From positions 3,162,001 to 3,226,000 of the forward strand of contig NZ_JBCNLP010000001.1 of the NCBI RefSeq assembly GCF_039595395.1: a DNA stretch of 64,000 nt, read 5' to 3'. The notes under the pieces were generated by a model. It was not told where the DNA came from. It did no database searches and worked only from the letters and a program-made list of their open reading frames with translations. Source of the DNA: Novosphingobium sp. (GTDB lineage Bacteria > Pseudomonadota > Alphaproteobacteria > Sphingomonadales > Sphingomonadaceae). The position numbers were made by a program, and so were the translations under genes. Every line of letters starts with the position of its first letter. The stretch's first letter is position 1. This document shows, in pieces, positions 15,913 through 24,836 of this stretch.

Positions 15913-18795
15913 ATGACGGACACCGTTATCGGCGAGCAGATATCGTTCGGCCCCTTCACCCTCTCCCCCGGCGAGCGGCTGCTGACGATGGACGGCGCCC
16001 CGGTGGAGATCGGCGGGCGCTCGCTCGACCTGCTGGTGGTGCTGACCGAGCAGCCGGGCCGCGTGCTCTCCAAGCGCGAACTGCTCAAGCGCGTGTGGAG
16101 CGATGTGGTGGTCGAGGACGGCAGCCTACGCTTCCATATGGCAGGCCTGCGCAAGCTGCTGGGCGATGGCAAGGATGGCGCGCGCTATATCGCGACGCAG
16201 GTCGGCGTGGGCTATGCCTTTGTCGCCCGTGTCGAGCGGCAGGCGGGCATGGGCACGCCGCCTGCCTCCGCCCCCGAAAGCCTTGCCCCCGAAAGCGCCG
16301 CGCCGCTCAGCCTGCCCTCGCGCCTGCCGGTGCTGATCGGGCGCGAGGGCGATGTCGCGCTGCTCGAACAGCGCGTGCCCGATGCCCAGCTTTTCGCCAT
16401 CGTCGGGCCGGGCGGCGTCGGCAAGACCTCGCTCGCCGTCGAGATGGGCCACCGGCTGGCGGAGCGCTTTGCGGGGCAGGTCGCCTTTGTCGATTTCTCC
16501 ATGCTGGAAAATCCCTCGCTGGTCCCCGGCATGATCGCGGGCGCCATGGGCGCGCCGGTGCAGAGCGAGGACCCGCTGGCCGTGATGCTGGGCCATATGC
16601 GCGATGCGCCCTTCCTGCTGCTGCTCGACAATTGCGAGCATCTGATCGAGCCGGTCGCCCTGCTGGTCGAGCGCCTGATCGAGGCCGCGCCGCAGCTCCG
16701 CATCCTGGCCACCTCGCGCGAGCCCCTGCGGGTGCGCGGCGAGCATATCCACCGCCTTGATGCCCTCACCTGCCCGCCCGAGGATCCGGCGCTGTCGATG
16801 GAGGAGATCCTCAGCTTCCCCGCCGTGCAACTGCTGCGCGACCGCGCCTGCGCCGCCGACACCGCGCTGACCATCGACGCCGAGGCCGCGCGCCTGATGG
16901 CGGGCCTGTGCCGCCGCCTCGACGGCATGGCGCTGGCCATCGAGCTGGCGGCGGTGCGCGTTGCCACCCACGGCCTGCATGCCGCCGCCCAGCAGCTCGA
17001 GGAGCGTTTCAGCCTTGGCTGGGCCGGGCGGCGCACCGCTCTGCCGCGCCAGCAGACGCTTCAGGCGATGCTCGACTGGAGCTACGATCTGCTCAGCGAG
17101 GCGGAGCGCACCGTGCTCGAACGGCTTTGCGTCTTTGTCGGCCCCTTCTCGGTCGATGCCGCGCTGGAGGTGGTGGCCGATGCCGCGCTGGGCAGCGACG
17201 AGGTGGTCGCCGCGCTCGATGCGCTGACCAGCAAATCGCTGGTGGTGCCCAGCCGGGCGCGCGGATCGGGCACCTATCGCCTGCTCGAGATGACCCGCGC
17301 CTATGCCCGCCAGAAATTGCGCGCGCGCGGCGCCGAGGCCTTCAACACCGCCGCCCAGCGCCATGCCGGTTTCTTCCTTGCCGAGCTGGAGGCCATCGCC
17401 ACGCAGGATGAGGATGTGCTGGCCGACCCCAGCCCGCTGCGCCAGCAATTGGGCAACATCCGCAGCGCGCTCGACTGGTGTTTCGGCCCTGATGGCGATC
17501 CGCGTATCGGTGTGCGTCTGGCCGCCGCCAGCACGCCGGTCTTCATCAACCTGTCGCATCTGGTCGAGTGCCGCAACTGGTGTGCCCGCGCGCTCGATGT
17601 GCTGGAGGAGAACCGGCGCGGCTCGGCGCTGGAGCTGGAATTGCAGGGCGCTCTGGGCCTCGCGCTGATGTTCACGCGGGGCAGCAGCCCGGCGGCGTGG
17701 CAGGCGCTGTCGCGCGCGCTGGCGCTGGCGGAAAAGCTGGACGATCCGTGGAACCAGCTTCGCATGCTGGGCCGCCTGCATATCTTCCATGAGCGCATCG
17801 GCGACTGCGCCATCACCATGGATCTGGCCTCGCGCGCTGTGGACATCGCCGAAACGCTGCGTCTCGCCGGGGCACCCAACCATGGCGAGGCGCTGGGCGT
17901 GGCCCTCTCGCTCTCGGGCATTTCGCATTATCTGGCGGGCGACCAGCGGCAGGCGCTGCGGGATCTGGAAAGCGCGCTGGCCCATTGCCCGATGTTCAGC
18001 CGCAACCGCATGATCCATTACGGCTTCGATCATCGCAGCCGCACCGCCATCGCGCTGGCGCGCACGCTGTGGTTCTCGGGCTATGCCGAGCGGGCGACCA
18101 CCCTCACCCGGCAGGCGGTCAGCCAGTCGCTGCGGCTCGACCAGCCGGTGGTGCATTGCATCGCGCTGATCTGGCAACTGTCGCTGGCACTGTGGGTCAG
18201 CGATTTCGAGGGCGCTCGGGAAGCGCTGGAGGCCTTCGAGACCTGCGCGCAGGTCAATGCGCTGGCGCCCTATATCACCGCCGCCAAGGGTTTTCACGCC
18301 ATGCTGGCCCTGCGGCAGGGCCGCCACGAGGGCGTGGTCGAGGCGCTGGAGGACAGCCTCTCGCAACTGCGCGCCACCCGTTACGAGCTGCTGACCACGC
18401 CCTTCTCCATCGCCATGGCCCGCGCCATGCTGCGGGAGGGCCGCCCGCATGAGGCGCTGTCACTGATCGACACCACCATCGCGCGCTGCGGCACCATCGG
18501 CGAGGGCTTTGCCATGCCCGAACTGCTGGGGCTGAAGGCGCAGATCGCCGCCGCCCTTGGCGAAGGGCCCGACACCGTGATCCTGCTGCTGCAACAGGCG
18601 CTGGCCACCAGCCGCCAGCAGGGCAACCGCGCCTGGGTCTTGCCGCTGGCCTCGGCGCTGGCCATGCCGCTGGCCGAAAGCGGCCGCCGCGACGAAGCCC
18701 ATGCCATGCTGGACGACATTCTGGCCGAGACCACCGGCCATGAAGATCCGCAGGATCTGGCGCATCTCAAAAGCCGCAAGGCGGCGATCCGCTAG
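15913..18795 (+). CDS. Winged-helix regulator with predicted NTPase and TPR-like region
   Basis: A protein of about 960 residues. Residues 1-100 are an OmpR/PhoB- or CadC-type winged helix (FGPFTLSPGERLLTMDGAPVE, then SKRELLKRVWSDVVVEDGSLRFHMAGLRKLLG). No receiver domain precedes it. Residues about 130-450 are a P-loop NTPase of the COG3903/NB-ARC type with IVGPGGVGKTSLAVEM (Walker A) and FLLLLDNCEHL (Walker B). The remaining part, about 450 residues, is Ala/Leu-rich helical repeats resembling TPRs. Such proteins are ATP-switched transcription factors with poorly known signals. An upstream ATG at 15835, 4 bp after the ABC-F stop, would add 26 low-complexity residues; either start keeps it likely co-transcribed with the ABC-F gene. 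Confidence 0.8.
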   Translation: MTDTVIGEQISFGPFTLSPGERLLTMDGAPVEIGGRSLDLLVVLTEQPGRVLSKRELLKRVWSDVVVEDGSLRFHMAGLRKLLGDGKDGARYIATQVGVGYAFVARVERQAGMGTPPASAPESLAPESAAPLSLPSRLPVLIGREGDVALLEQRVPDAQLFAIVGPGGVGKTSLAVEMGHRLAERFAGQVAFVDFSMLENPSLVPGMIAGAMGAPVQSEDPLAVMLGHMRDAPFLLLLDNCEHLIEPVALLVERLIEAAPQLRILATSREPLRVRGEHIHRLDALTCPPEDPALSMEEILSFPAVQLLRDRACAADTALTIDAEAARLMAGLCRRLDGMALAIELAAVRVATHGLHAAAQQLEERFSLGWAGRRTALPRQQTLQAMLDWSYDLLSEAERTVLERLCVFVGPFSVDAALEVVADAALGSDEVVAALDALTSKSLVVPSRARGSGTYRLLEMTRAYARQKLRARGAEAFNTAAQRHAGFFLAELEAIATQDEDVLADPSPLRQQLGNIRSALDWCFGPDGDPRIGVRLAAASTPVFINLSHLVECRNWCARALDVLEENRRGSALELELQGALGLALMFTRGSSPAAWQALSRALALAEKLDDPWNQLRMLGRLHIFHERIGDCAITMDLASRAVDIAETLRLAGAPNHGEALGVALSLSGISHYLAGDQRQALRDLESALAHCPMFSRNRMIHYGFDHRSRTAIALARTLWFSGYAERATTLTRQAVSQSLRLDQPVVHCIALIWQLSLALWVSDFEGAREALEAFETCAQVNALAPYITAAKGFHAMLALRQGRHEGVVEALEDSLSQLRATRYELLTTPFSIAMARAMLREGRPHEALSLIDTTIARCGTIGEGFAMPELLGLKAQIAAALGEGPDTVILLLQQALATSRQQGNRAWVLPLASALAMPLAESGRRDEAHAMLDDILAETTGHEDPQDLAHLKSRKAAIR

Positions 18796-18796
18796 A

Positions 18797-18841
18797 GCAT
18801 CGTGCAAAAAAGTGGGAACCGGTTTTTTGCAAAAACGATGC
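18797..18841. repeat. Alphaproteobacterial intergenic palindrome
   Basis: A 45-bp imperfect inverted repeat, ends GCATCGT/ACGATGC, with A-rich and T-rich inner arms around GGGAACCGG. It begins one base after the stop of the upstream regulator. I recognise this as a sequence type that recurs between genes of many alphaproteobacteria. With its T run it may end the regulator transcript. Confidence 0.8.
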
Positions 18842-18856
18842 GACAGCAAAAAACTT

Positions 18857-18896
18857 GGAGCCTATCGCGTGATTCATAAATCACGCGATAGGCTCC
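18857..18896. repeat. Perfect 18-bp inverted repeat
   Basis: Arms 18857-18874 and 18879-18896 are exact complements around the 4-nt loop CATA. The element lies 15 bp after the previous palindrome and 7 bp before the stop of the convergent peptidase gene, so it can terminate or stabilise either transcript. Confidence 0.85.
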
Positions 18897-18903
18897 AGAG
18901 TCG

Positions 18904-21498
18904 TCAGCCGCCCTGCGTCGCCACCCAGCGGTCGACATCGGCCAGCACCTGCGTGGCGACCTTGTTGTTCAGCTCGATCGAGGCGATGGCGCCCAGCATG
19001 CCGGCTTGCGCATCCTGCGGCACGCTGGCCGCCATATAGGCGCGATATTGCGCGATCCGCGAAAGATCGGAGGCCTGCGAGGCGATGTTCATCGCCACAT
19101 CCCACTGCACCTTGGGATCCAGCCCGGCGCCGGGTTCGCCCAGCCGGGGCACCGTCAGCTTCCACGCCAGATCGGGCTGGGCCGCGGCAAAGCGCCCCAG
19201 CAGGCCCTCATTGGTCCCGGCGGGCACCTCATTGCTCAGCACGATGTTGGCGATGGTCTTGGCAAAGGCGGGGTTTTCGGCCGTCACCAGCGCATTGTAG
19301 AGCGTGAGCTTGTCGAGCGGATCGGCAGTCGCCCGCGCCCTGGCCAGCAGCACCTTGAAAAAGCGCCGGTCGGCCTTGGCCGCCGCCACCGTCAGCGCGC
19401 TGCGCTGCTCGGCTGCCGAGCCGCTGCCGCTGGTGAAGACCGCGCGGGCATGGGCCAAAGTCTCGGCATCGCCCAATTGCCCCAGCGCCTCGACCAGCCG
19501 GGCGCGCGTGATGGCGTCATTGGCCGCCCCGGCAGAGGCCGGGCGCTTGTCCAGCACCGCCAGCACCGGGCGGATCAGCCTAATAGCATAGGCGCGAAAC
19601 GCCTTGCGCGCCGCGCCTGCCTCATAGGCTTCGTCCAGCCCGGTCAGCACCTCGGCGGCGCGCTGCCACACCACCGGCTCGGCCGAGGGCGGCAGATGGG
19701 CCACCACCGCCAGAGCATTGCTGCCCGGCGCATAGCCCGAATTGCCCAGCGCCTGAGCATCCTGCATCAGCCCGATCTGGTCGACCGCGCTCATGGCGGG
19801 AACCTTGTTCAGAAGCGCCGTGAACATCGCCTGCGGGTAGAGCACCCGCGCATAGGCGCTCTGCCCCGCATTCACCAGCGCGAGGCCCTTCACCGGCACA
19901 TCGGCCTCGCCGTCCAGCATCAGCGAGCTGGGCGTGCCACCCAAAGGCGCCACGCTCAAGGGAATGCGCCAATGCGCGGCCTCGCCGCCCGCGCCCGGCC
20001 CGGCGGAGCGGAAACTGTCCTGCGCCAGATGCAGGCCCTGTTTGGTGGCGCTCACGCGGATCAGCGGCACGCCGGGCTGGGTGGTGAAATCATGCTCGAT
20101 GGCGAGGATCGGCTTTCCGGCCACCTCCTGCATCACGCTCCACAGATCGGCGTCCACCGTCGAGCCATAGGCATGGGCGCGCATATAGCGCTGCACGCCG
20201 GTGCGGAAGGCATCGGCCCCCATGTCGTCGGCCAGCATGGTGATGACCGCCGCGCCCTTGTCATAGGTGATGTCGTCGAAGGCCTGCGCGGCCTGATTGG
20301 CGGTGGTGATCTGCTTCAGAATGGCATGGGCCGAGGGCTGGGCATCGGCATCGCGCCCATTCTCGAAGAAGGTCTGCGCCTTCAGCCCGGTCTTCCATTC
20401 GGGGTGGAGCACATCGGCGGCATGGATCTGCATCCAGCGTGCAAAGCCTTCATTGAGCCACAGATTGTCCCACCAGTCCATCGTCACCAGATCGCCGAAC
20501 CACTGATGTGCCATCTCATGCGAGACGATGGCGAAGACACGCTGGCGATCAGCCTCGGTCGAGCTGGCGGGGTCGAAGAGCAGGCTGGTCTGCGAGTAGA
20601 AGATGGCGCCCCAATTCTCCATGGAATCGCCCTGCAGCGAGCCGGGCGCGGCGATCAGGTCCAGCTTGGGCAGCGGATAGGGCGTGCCGAACCAGCCATT
20701 GTAGACATGCAGCAGCGCGGCGGCCTGATCGAGCGCATAGGCGCCTTTCGCGGTGTCCCCGCGTTTCACCACCACGCCGACATCGACGCCATCGACCTGG
20801 CGGTGAATGCGCTCCAGATCGCCCATGCCGAGAAAGAACAGATAGCTCGCCATGCGCGGGCTTTGCGCGAAGGTGACGCGGTTCATGTCCGGCGACAAAG
20901 CCACCGTGCGCGCCACCGGCATGTTCGACAGCGCCATCTGCCCGGCGGGCGCATCGACGGTGACGGTGTAGCTGGCCTTGATGCCGGGCTCGTCCCAGCC
21001 GGGGAAGACCTCGCGCGCGCTGGCCGGTTCCAGATTGGTGCCCAGCATGGAGCGCGGGCCATCCGCGCTCTGGTAATCCATGCTGAAGATGCCCAGCGTG
21101 TCACGCCCGATGGCGCCGTGATAGCGGATGGTCAGCACATGCTGCCCCGGCACGACGGGTTTGGGCAGATGCAGCGTGGCGCGGTCCAGCGCCTTGTCGA
21201 GCGAGATGGCATCGGCCGGAATGGCGACGGGCTTGCGGGTGCCTTCATCCAGCACGGCGCCGTCGAGGGTGAGATCCTTGGCGTTGAGGGTGATCTCGGC
21301 GGTGGCCTGTTTCACCTCCAGCGTGATGGCGTTGGTGCCGGTGAAGCGGTGCTCGGCCAGATCGGGGCGGATCGCCAGATCGTAATGGAGCGGCACCACG
21401 TCGGCGGGCAGAACCTCGCGCGTTTGCGCGCGCGGCATGGCGGGGCAGGCAAGACTGGAGGCACAGGCCAGCGTGGCCAACAGGGTCTTGCGATGCAT
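18904..21498 (-). CDS. M1-family zinc aminopeptidase, exported
   Basis: An 864-residue aminopeptidase N-like enzyme with a signal peptide (MHRKTLLATLACASSLACPAMPRAQ), so it acts in the periplasm or outside. The zinc site is intact: SHEMAHQWFGDLVTMDWWDN (HExxH) followed by NEGFARWMQ with the third ligand Glu. The exopeptidase motif reads DSMENWGAIFY, where most M1 enzymes have GAMEN, so the first two positions differ. The N-terminal beta domain covers about residues 30-240, the catalytic domain 240-500, and an ERAP1-like helical C-terminal domain follows. It trims N-terminal residues from peptides. It is a single gene with no operon partner. Confidence 0.92.
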   Translation of the reverse strand: MHRKTLLATLACASSLACPAMPRAQTREVLPADVVPLHYDLAIRPDLAEHRFTGTNAITLEVKQATAEITLNAKDLTLDGAVLDEGTRKPVAIPADAISLDKALDRATLHLPKPVVPGQHVLTIRYHGAIGRDTLGIFSMDYQSADGPRSMLGTNLEPASAREVFPGWDEPGIKASYTVTVDAPAGQMALSNMPVARTVALSPDMNRVTFAQSPRMASYLFFLGMGDLERIHRQVDGVDVGVVVKRGDTAKGAYALDQAAALLHVYNGWFGTPYPLPKLDLIAAPGSLQGDSMENWGAIFYSQTSLLFDPASSTEADRQRVFAIVSHEMAHQWFGDLVTMDWWDNLWLNEGFARWMQIHAADVLHPEWKTGLKAQTFFENGRDADAQPSAHAILKQITTANQAAQAFDDITYDKGAAVITMLADDMGADAFRTGVQRYMRAHAYGSTVDADLWSVMQEVAGKPILAIEHDFTTQPGVPLIRVSATKQGLHLAQDSFRSAGPGAGGEAAHWRIPLSVAPLGGTPSSLMLDGEADVPVKGLALVNAGQSAYARVLYPQAMFTALLNKVPAMSAVDQIGLMQDAQALGNSGYAPGSNALAVVAHLPPSAEPVVWQRAAEVLTGLDEAYEAGAARKAFRAYAIRLIRPVLAVLDKRPASAGAANDAITRARLVEALGQLGDAETLAHARAVFTSGSGSAAEQRSALTVAAAKADRRFFKVLLARARATADPLDKLTLYNALVTAENPAFAKTIANIVLSNEVPAGTNEGLLGRFAAAQPDLAWKLTVPRLGEPGAGLDPKVQWDVAMNIASQASDLSRIAQYRAYMAASVPQDAQAGMLGAIASIELNNKVATQVLADVDRWVATQGG

Positions 21499-21557
21499 GC
21501 GGCCTCTATGTTTATCGTGTCAGAACGGACGCATCTGCGCGTCCTGCGGTGACAGCA

Positions 21558-22097
21558 TCATGAATGGCGGCGGCGGATCAACAGAAAAATCACCAGCCCC
21601 GAAACGGCGATCGACAGGGCCGTGAGGGCGTAACCGACATGCGCCACCGCTTGTTCCAGCGCCGGGCCCAGCGCATAGCCCAGCATGGTGAAGATCGAGC
21701 CCCACAGCGTCGCGGCCAGCAGGTTGAGCGGCAGAAAGCGCCGCAGCGGCATGCGTGAACAGCCCACCGCCACGGCGGTCACCGCGCGCAGCCCATAGGC
21801 AAAGCGGAACATCAGCACGAAACGCGCCGGATTGCGCTCGATCAGCGTGAGCGAGCGGCGAAAGGCCGGGCGGTGGATGACGGCCTGCACCATGCGGCTC
21901 TGGCGGAAGTTGCGGCTGAGCAGGAACCACATCTGGTCCACCATGAAGGAGCCGCCGATGGCCGCCAGTATCGCCACATAGGGCGGCAGCCAGTGGCGCT
22001 GCGCCAGCACGCCGCCCGCCAGGGCAAAGGGCTCCCCCTCGATGCCCGATCCCAGAGCGATGGCGATCAGGCCGTAATGGGCAATCAAATCTTCCAA
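21558..22097 (-). CDS. DedA-family membrane protein
   Basis: A 179-residue polytopic inner-membrane protein of the DedA/Tvp38 superfamily, whose members include undecaprenyl-phosphate and lipid flippases needed for envelope maintenance. It shows the family opening IALGSGIEGEPFALAGGVLAQRH with the re-entrant acidic Glu, and the basic region FRFAYGLRAVTAVAVGCSRMPLRRFLPLN. Four to five hydrophobic segments are visible. It is somewhat shorter than E. coli DedA (219). A hydrophobic tail ending in RRRHS fixes the cytoplasmic C-terminus. It is isolated, 59 bp beyond the peptidase start. Confidence 0.85.
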   Translation of the reverse strand: MEDLIAHYGLIAIALGSGIEGEPFALAGGVLAQRHWLPPYVAILAAIGGSFMVDQMWFLLSRNFRQSRMVQAVIHRPAFRRSLTLIERNPARFVLMFRFAYGLRAVTAVAVGCSRMPLRRFLPLNLLAATLWGSIFTMLGYALGPALEQAVAHVGYALTALSIAVSGLVIFLLIRRRHS

Positions 22098-22179
22098 ACC
22101 ATGGATTCCCGAGCGGTTGCGCGGCGCGTTATCACGATCGCGGGGCAGCGCAAACCCATGGATCCTTGTGTAAAAATTT

Positions 22180-22497
22180 TCAGTGGCGGCGTTGTTTCAG
22201 CACCGGATCGGGGGCGCCCAACGTGCCGCGCAGCAGGGCGAAGCCGACCGCGCCCAGCACCACGACCAGATCATTGACGATCGAGCAGCCGATCCCTTGC
22301 AGAAAGCCTCCGGCAAAACCGGGGAAGCCGCGGGGCGCGAAGCCCAGATCGGGATCGGGCAGCAGGCCCATGGCTCCGGCGATGCCCATCAGCAGGGCGG
22401 CGGGGATCCAGAAACAGGTGCTCAGCGCGATGCCGATCCGGCAGATGGTTCCCGTGGTCAGGCTGGACAGGCGCATGGCGCCGACAGTCTCGATCAT
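22180..22497 (-). CDS. Small membrane protein, 105 aa, function unknown
   Basis: Not recognised as a named family. The protein has two or three hydrophobic stretches: TICRIGIALSTCFWIPAALLMGIAGAMGLL, a Gly/Phe-rich loop, and CSIVNDLVVVLGAVGFALLRGTLG. The C-terminus is basic (DPVLKQRRH). Codon use resembles the surrounding genes, and its reading frame is distinct from nearby shadow frames. The start at 22497 has AAGGAAAGG upstream, a good ribosome site. It is likely an inner-membrane protein of unknown role. Confidence 0.6.
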   Translation of the reverse strand: MIETVGAMRLSSLTTGTICRIGIALSTCFWIPAALLMGIAGAMGLLPDPDLGFAPRGFPGFAGGFLQGIGCSIVNDLVVVLGAVGFALLRGTLGAPDPVLKQRRH

Positions 22498-22669
22498 GGT
22501 GTCCCTTTCCTTGGGGCGGGCAAAAATGGAAGGTTGAAGGCAAGCCCTGCCCTGTCAATCGCGCGGGCGGCGGAACGCGGCAAACCGTGCGCCATCCCCG
22601 CTGCAAAGCAGCCTTAAAAAATGGCGTTCCACACCAAAGGCTGCCGCAGTGGCGCCAAGGCCGACATTG

Positions 22670-22710
22670 AAGGGATTGCAAAGGGCAATGGCCCTTTGCC
22701 CGCCGGAGGC
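22670..22710. repeat. GCAAAGGGC hairpin repeat, copy 1
   Basis: A 41-bp sequence found again, with one base different, at 56545-56585. It contains a perfect 9-bp stem GCAAAGGGC/GCCCTTTGC with a 4-nt loop, followed by CCGCCGGAGGC. The rest of the 268-bp gap between the small membrane protein and the acetyltransferase shows no gene. Confidence 0.85.
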
Positions 22711-22765
22711 CCATTTTTATCCCCCTTAAATCCCCAAACGCAACAAACCACTGTATGCGCGCAAC

Positions 22766-23197
22766 ATGATGATTCGCCCTTCCCACCCCGAAGACGCTGA
22801 CCGCATCATTGCCATCTGGCGCGATGCGGTGGATGCCACGCATGATTTCCTGACGCGCGAGGACCGCCTTGCGCTCGACGATCTGGTCTGCGGCTTCCTG
22901 CCCGAGGCGCCGCTGCTGCTGGCGGTGGATGCTGACGACCGCCCGCTGGGCTTCATGCTGATCGACGGCGGCCATATGGAGGCGCTGTTCATCGACCCGG
23001 CGCATCGCGGCACGGGCGTGGGCGCCGCGCTGCTGCGCCATGGCCTGTCGCTGCACCCGCAAATGACCACCGACGTCAACGAGCAGAACGCGCAGGCGGT
23101 CGGCTTCTACGAGCATATGGGCTTTACGCGGACGGGCCGCTCGGCGCTGGACGGGCAAGGCAGGCCCTATCCGCTGATCCATCTGGCGCGCGGTTAG
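22766..23197 (+). CDS. GNAT N-acetyltransferase, YjaB-like
   Basis: A 143-residue single-domain acetyltransferase that uses acetyl-CoA. It opens MMIRPSHPEDADRIIAIWRDAV. The acetyl-CoA loop reads ALFIDPAHRGTGVGAALLRHGL, and NEQNAQAVGFYEHMGFTRTGR is the C-terminal GNAT signature with the conserved Asn and Tyr. The overall layout, including DATHDFLTREDR early on, resembles the E. coli YjaB/YiaC group, whose substrates include protein lysines or small molecules. The stop overlaps the stop of the convergent nagR gene by 3 bp within TTAG. The function of this copy is not decided by context. Confidence 0.85.
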   Translation: MMIRPSHPEDADRIIAIWRDAVDATHDFLTREDRLALDDLVCGFLPEAPLLLAVDADDRPLGFMLIDGGHMEALFIDPAHRGTGVGAALLRHGLSLHPQMTTDVNEQNAQAVGFYEHMGFTRTGRSALDGQGRPYPLIHLARG

Positions 23198-23925
23198 ATT
23201 TCCTTGAGATCGCTCACAAACTCATAGCGATCGCCGCGATAGACCGAGCGGGTGAACTCGACGATACGCCCGCTCGCCACCCAGGTCATGCGCTCGATGC
23301 GCAGCACCTCGGAGTTCTGCTTGACGCAGAGAATGCCCGCCTCGGTCGGCGTGGCCAGGGATGCCCTCACCCGCTGCGTGCCCGACACCGGGCGGAACCC
23401 GTGCGTTTCCAGCGCGTGATAGAGCGAATCCCCCAGACTATCGAGTTCGGGCAGAAACTCGGCAGGCACCACGGCATGTTCTATGGCCAAGGGCTCTCCG
23501 CCCGCCAGACGCACGCGGCCAAGGCGGGCGACGCGCGCCGTGTTGCCGATCTGCAGGGCGGTGGCCTCTTCCTCGGTGGGCTGGGCGTAGCTCTTGTTGA
23601 TCCAGATGACGCCGGGGTCCTCGCCACGCTTGCGCGCCTCATCGGTGAAGCTGCTCAGCCGCCCGCCCGATGTCTCTATACGCCGCGCGACAAAGGTGCC
23701 CGAGCCCTGCTTGCGCACCAGCACGCCTTCCTCGATGAGCTGCTCGATCCCCTTGCGGATGGTGACGCGCGAGAGGCCCGCCATTTCGCTCAGATCCCGC
23801 TCGGAGGGCAAAGCGCTGCCCGGTCCGATGCCGCCGCTGTTGATATGCTCGCGCAGGGAGCGCGCCAACTGCAGATAGAGCGGCGTGCCCTCGTCTTCGC
23901 GCGTCCAGACCATATCACGCATCAT
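23194..23925 (-). CDS. nagR: GntR/HutC-family regulator of amino-sugar genes (NagR-like)
   Basis: A 243-residue regulator with an N-terminal winged helix (LYLQLARSLREHINSGGIGPGSALPSERDLSEMAGLSRVTIRKGIEQLIEEGVLVRKQGSGTFV) and a C-terminal UTRA effector domain (about residues 85-240, ending in FTRSVYRGDRYEFVSDLKE). UTRA proteins of the NagR/DasR branch sense GlcN-6-P or GlcNAc-6-P. It is the last gene of an operon: the murQ stop lies 3 bp upstream of its start, and the SSS symporter precedes murQ. Two matching 17-bp sites near the TonB receptor and in front of nagB-II are its best candidate targets. Two adjacent ATGs (23925, 23922) could serve as start. Confidence 0.88.
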   Translation of the reverse strand: MMRDMVWTREDEGTPLYLQLARSLREHINSGGIGPGSALPSERDLSEMAGLSRVTIRKGIEQLIEEGVLVRKQGSGTFVARRIETSGGRLSSFTDEARKRGEDPGVIWINKSYAQPTEEEATALQIGNTARVARLGRVRLAGGEPLAIEHAVVPAEFLPELDSLGDSLYHALETHGFRPVSGTQRVRASLATPTEAGILCVKQNSEVLRIERMTWVASGRIVEFTRSVYRGDRYEFVSDLKEI

Positions 23926-23928
23926 GGT

Positions 23929-24819
23929 TCAGTCCCGCCGTCCCAGCTTCTGCAACACGCTGCGCAGATCGCCGCCATGCGCCTCAAGCAGGGCCCGGCC
24001 CTCATCGACCGGAACGCCCGAGGCGACCACGACGGCCAGCCGAATGTCATTCTCCGCCGCGGCCAGCGCATCCCCCGCTGTTACGGCATCGACCCCGGCG
24101 ATATCCTGAACCATCCGCTGCCCGCGTTGCAAGAGCTTCGCATTGGAAATGCGCATGGCGACCATCCGGCCCTCATAGACCAGCCCGCGCCGCAGCATGA
24201 TCGCGGTGGAGAGCAGGTTGAGCGCCGCCTTCTGCGCCGTGCCCGCCTTCATGCGGGTGGAGCCGGCGACGATCTCGCTGCCGGTCACCGCGAGAATGGC
24301 ATGCTCGGCATGGGTCAGCAGCGCGGAACCGGGGTTGTTGGCGATGCCGATGGTCAGCGCGCCGCTTTCGCGCGCCTGGTCGATGGCGGCCACGGTGTAG
24401 GGCGTGCGGCCGCTGGCGGCGACGCCGATCACCACATCATGCGGGCCGATGTTGGCGGCGAGGACTTCCGCGCGGGCGGCCTGCGCATCGTCCTCGGCGC
24501 CCTCCTTGGCCTGTGTGAGGGCTCCCGAGCCGCCCGCCATCAGGAAGACCATGCGCTCCATCGTCCAGCCGAAGGTGGGGTAAAGCTCGGTGCCGTCCTG
24601 CACGGCGAGGCGCCCGGAGGTGCCAGCGCCCACAAAAACCAGCCTGCCGTCCGTGCCGAGGCGTTGCGCAGCCTGTTCGGCGGCGGCGGCGATGGCGGCG
24701 GTCTGCGATTGCAGCGCGGCGATGGCGGCCATCTGGCCTTCGAGCATCGCCTCGACCGCAAGCTGGGTGGGCCAGAGATCGAGGTCGCGATAGCGGGGAT
24801 CAAGCGTTTCGGTGTTCAT
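23929..24819 (-). CDS. murQ: N-acetylmuramic acid 6-phosphate etherase
   Basis: Cleaves the lactyl ether of MurNAc-6-P to give GlcNAc-6-P and D-lactate in the cytosol. The 296-residue length is normal. It has one SIS domain with GAGTSGRLAVQDGTELYPTFGW (catalytic Glu near residue 78), GGSGALTQAKEGAEDD (second acidic residue), VVIGVAASGRTPY for phosphate binding, and GSTRMKAGTAQKAALN as the MurQ fingerprint. An ATG at 24840 overlaps the symporter stop (ATGA), but the one at 24819 has AGGA upstream and is preferred. Its substrate would come from AnmK (29394). Its two products feed NagA and the Dld-like gene in the opposite operon. Confidence 0.93.
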   Translation of the reverse strand: MNTETLDPRYRDLDLWPTQLAVEAMLEGQMAAIAALQSQTAAIAAAAEQAAQRLGTDGRLVFVGAGTSGRLAVQDGTELYPTFGWTMERMVFLMAGGSGALTQAKEGAEDDAQAARAEVLAANIGPHDVVIGVAASGRTPYTVAAIDQARESGALTIGIANNPGSALLTHAEHAILAVTGSEIVAGSTRMKAGTAQKAALNLLSTAIMLRRGLVYEGRMVAMRISNAKLLQRGQRMVQDIAGVDAVTAGDALAAAENDIRLAVVVASGVPVDEGRALLEAHGGDLRSVLQKLGRRD

Positions 24820-24836
24820 CAGGTCTGTCCTGCGGA

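Noticed and set aside
16126..18450. 774-codon antisense frame under the winged-helix regulator
   Set aside because: No recognisable domain and typical shadow composition; the plus strand has intact Walker motifs and a winged helix.
19006..21552. 848-codon open frame antisense to the M1 peptidase
   Set aside because: Mirror of the peptidase codon bias; composition is low-complexity His/Arg/Gly with no signature and no ribosome site.
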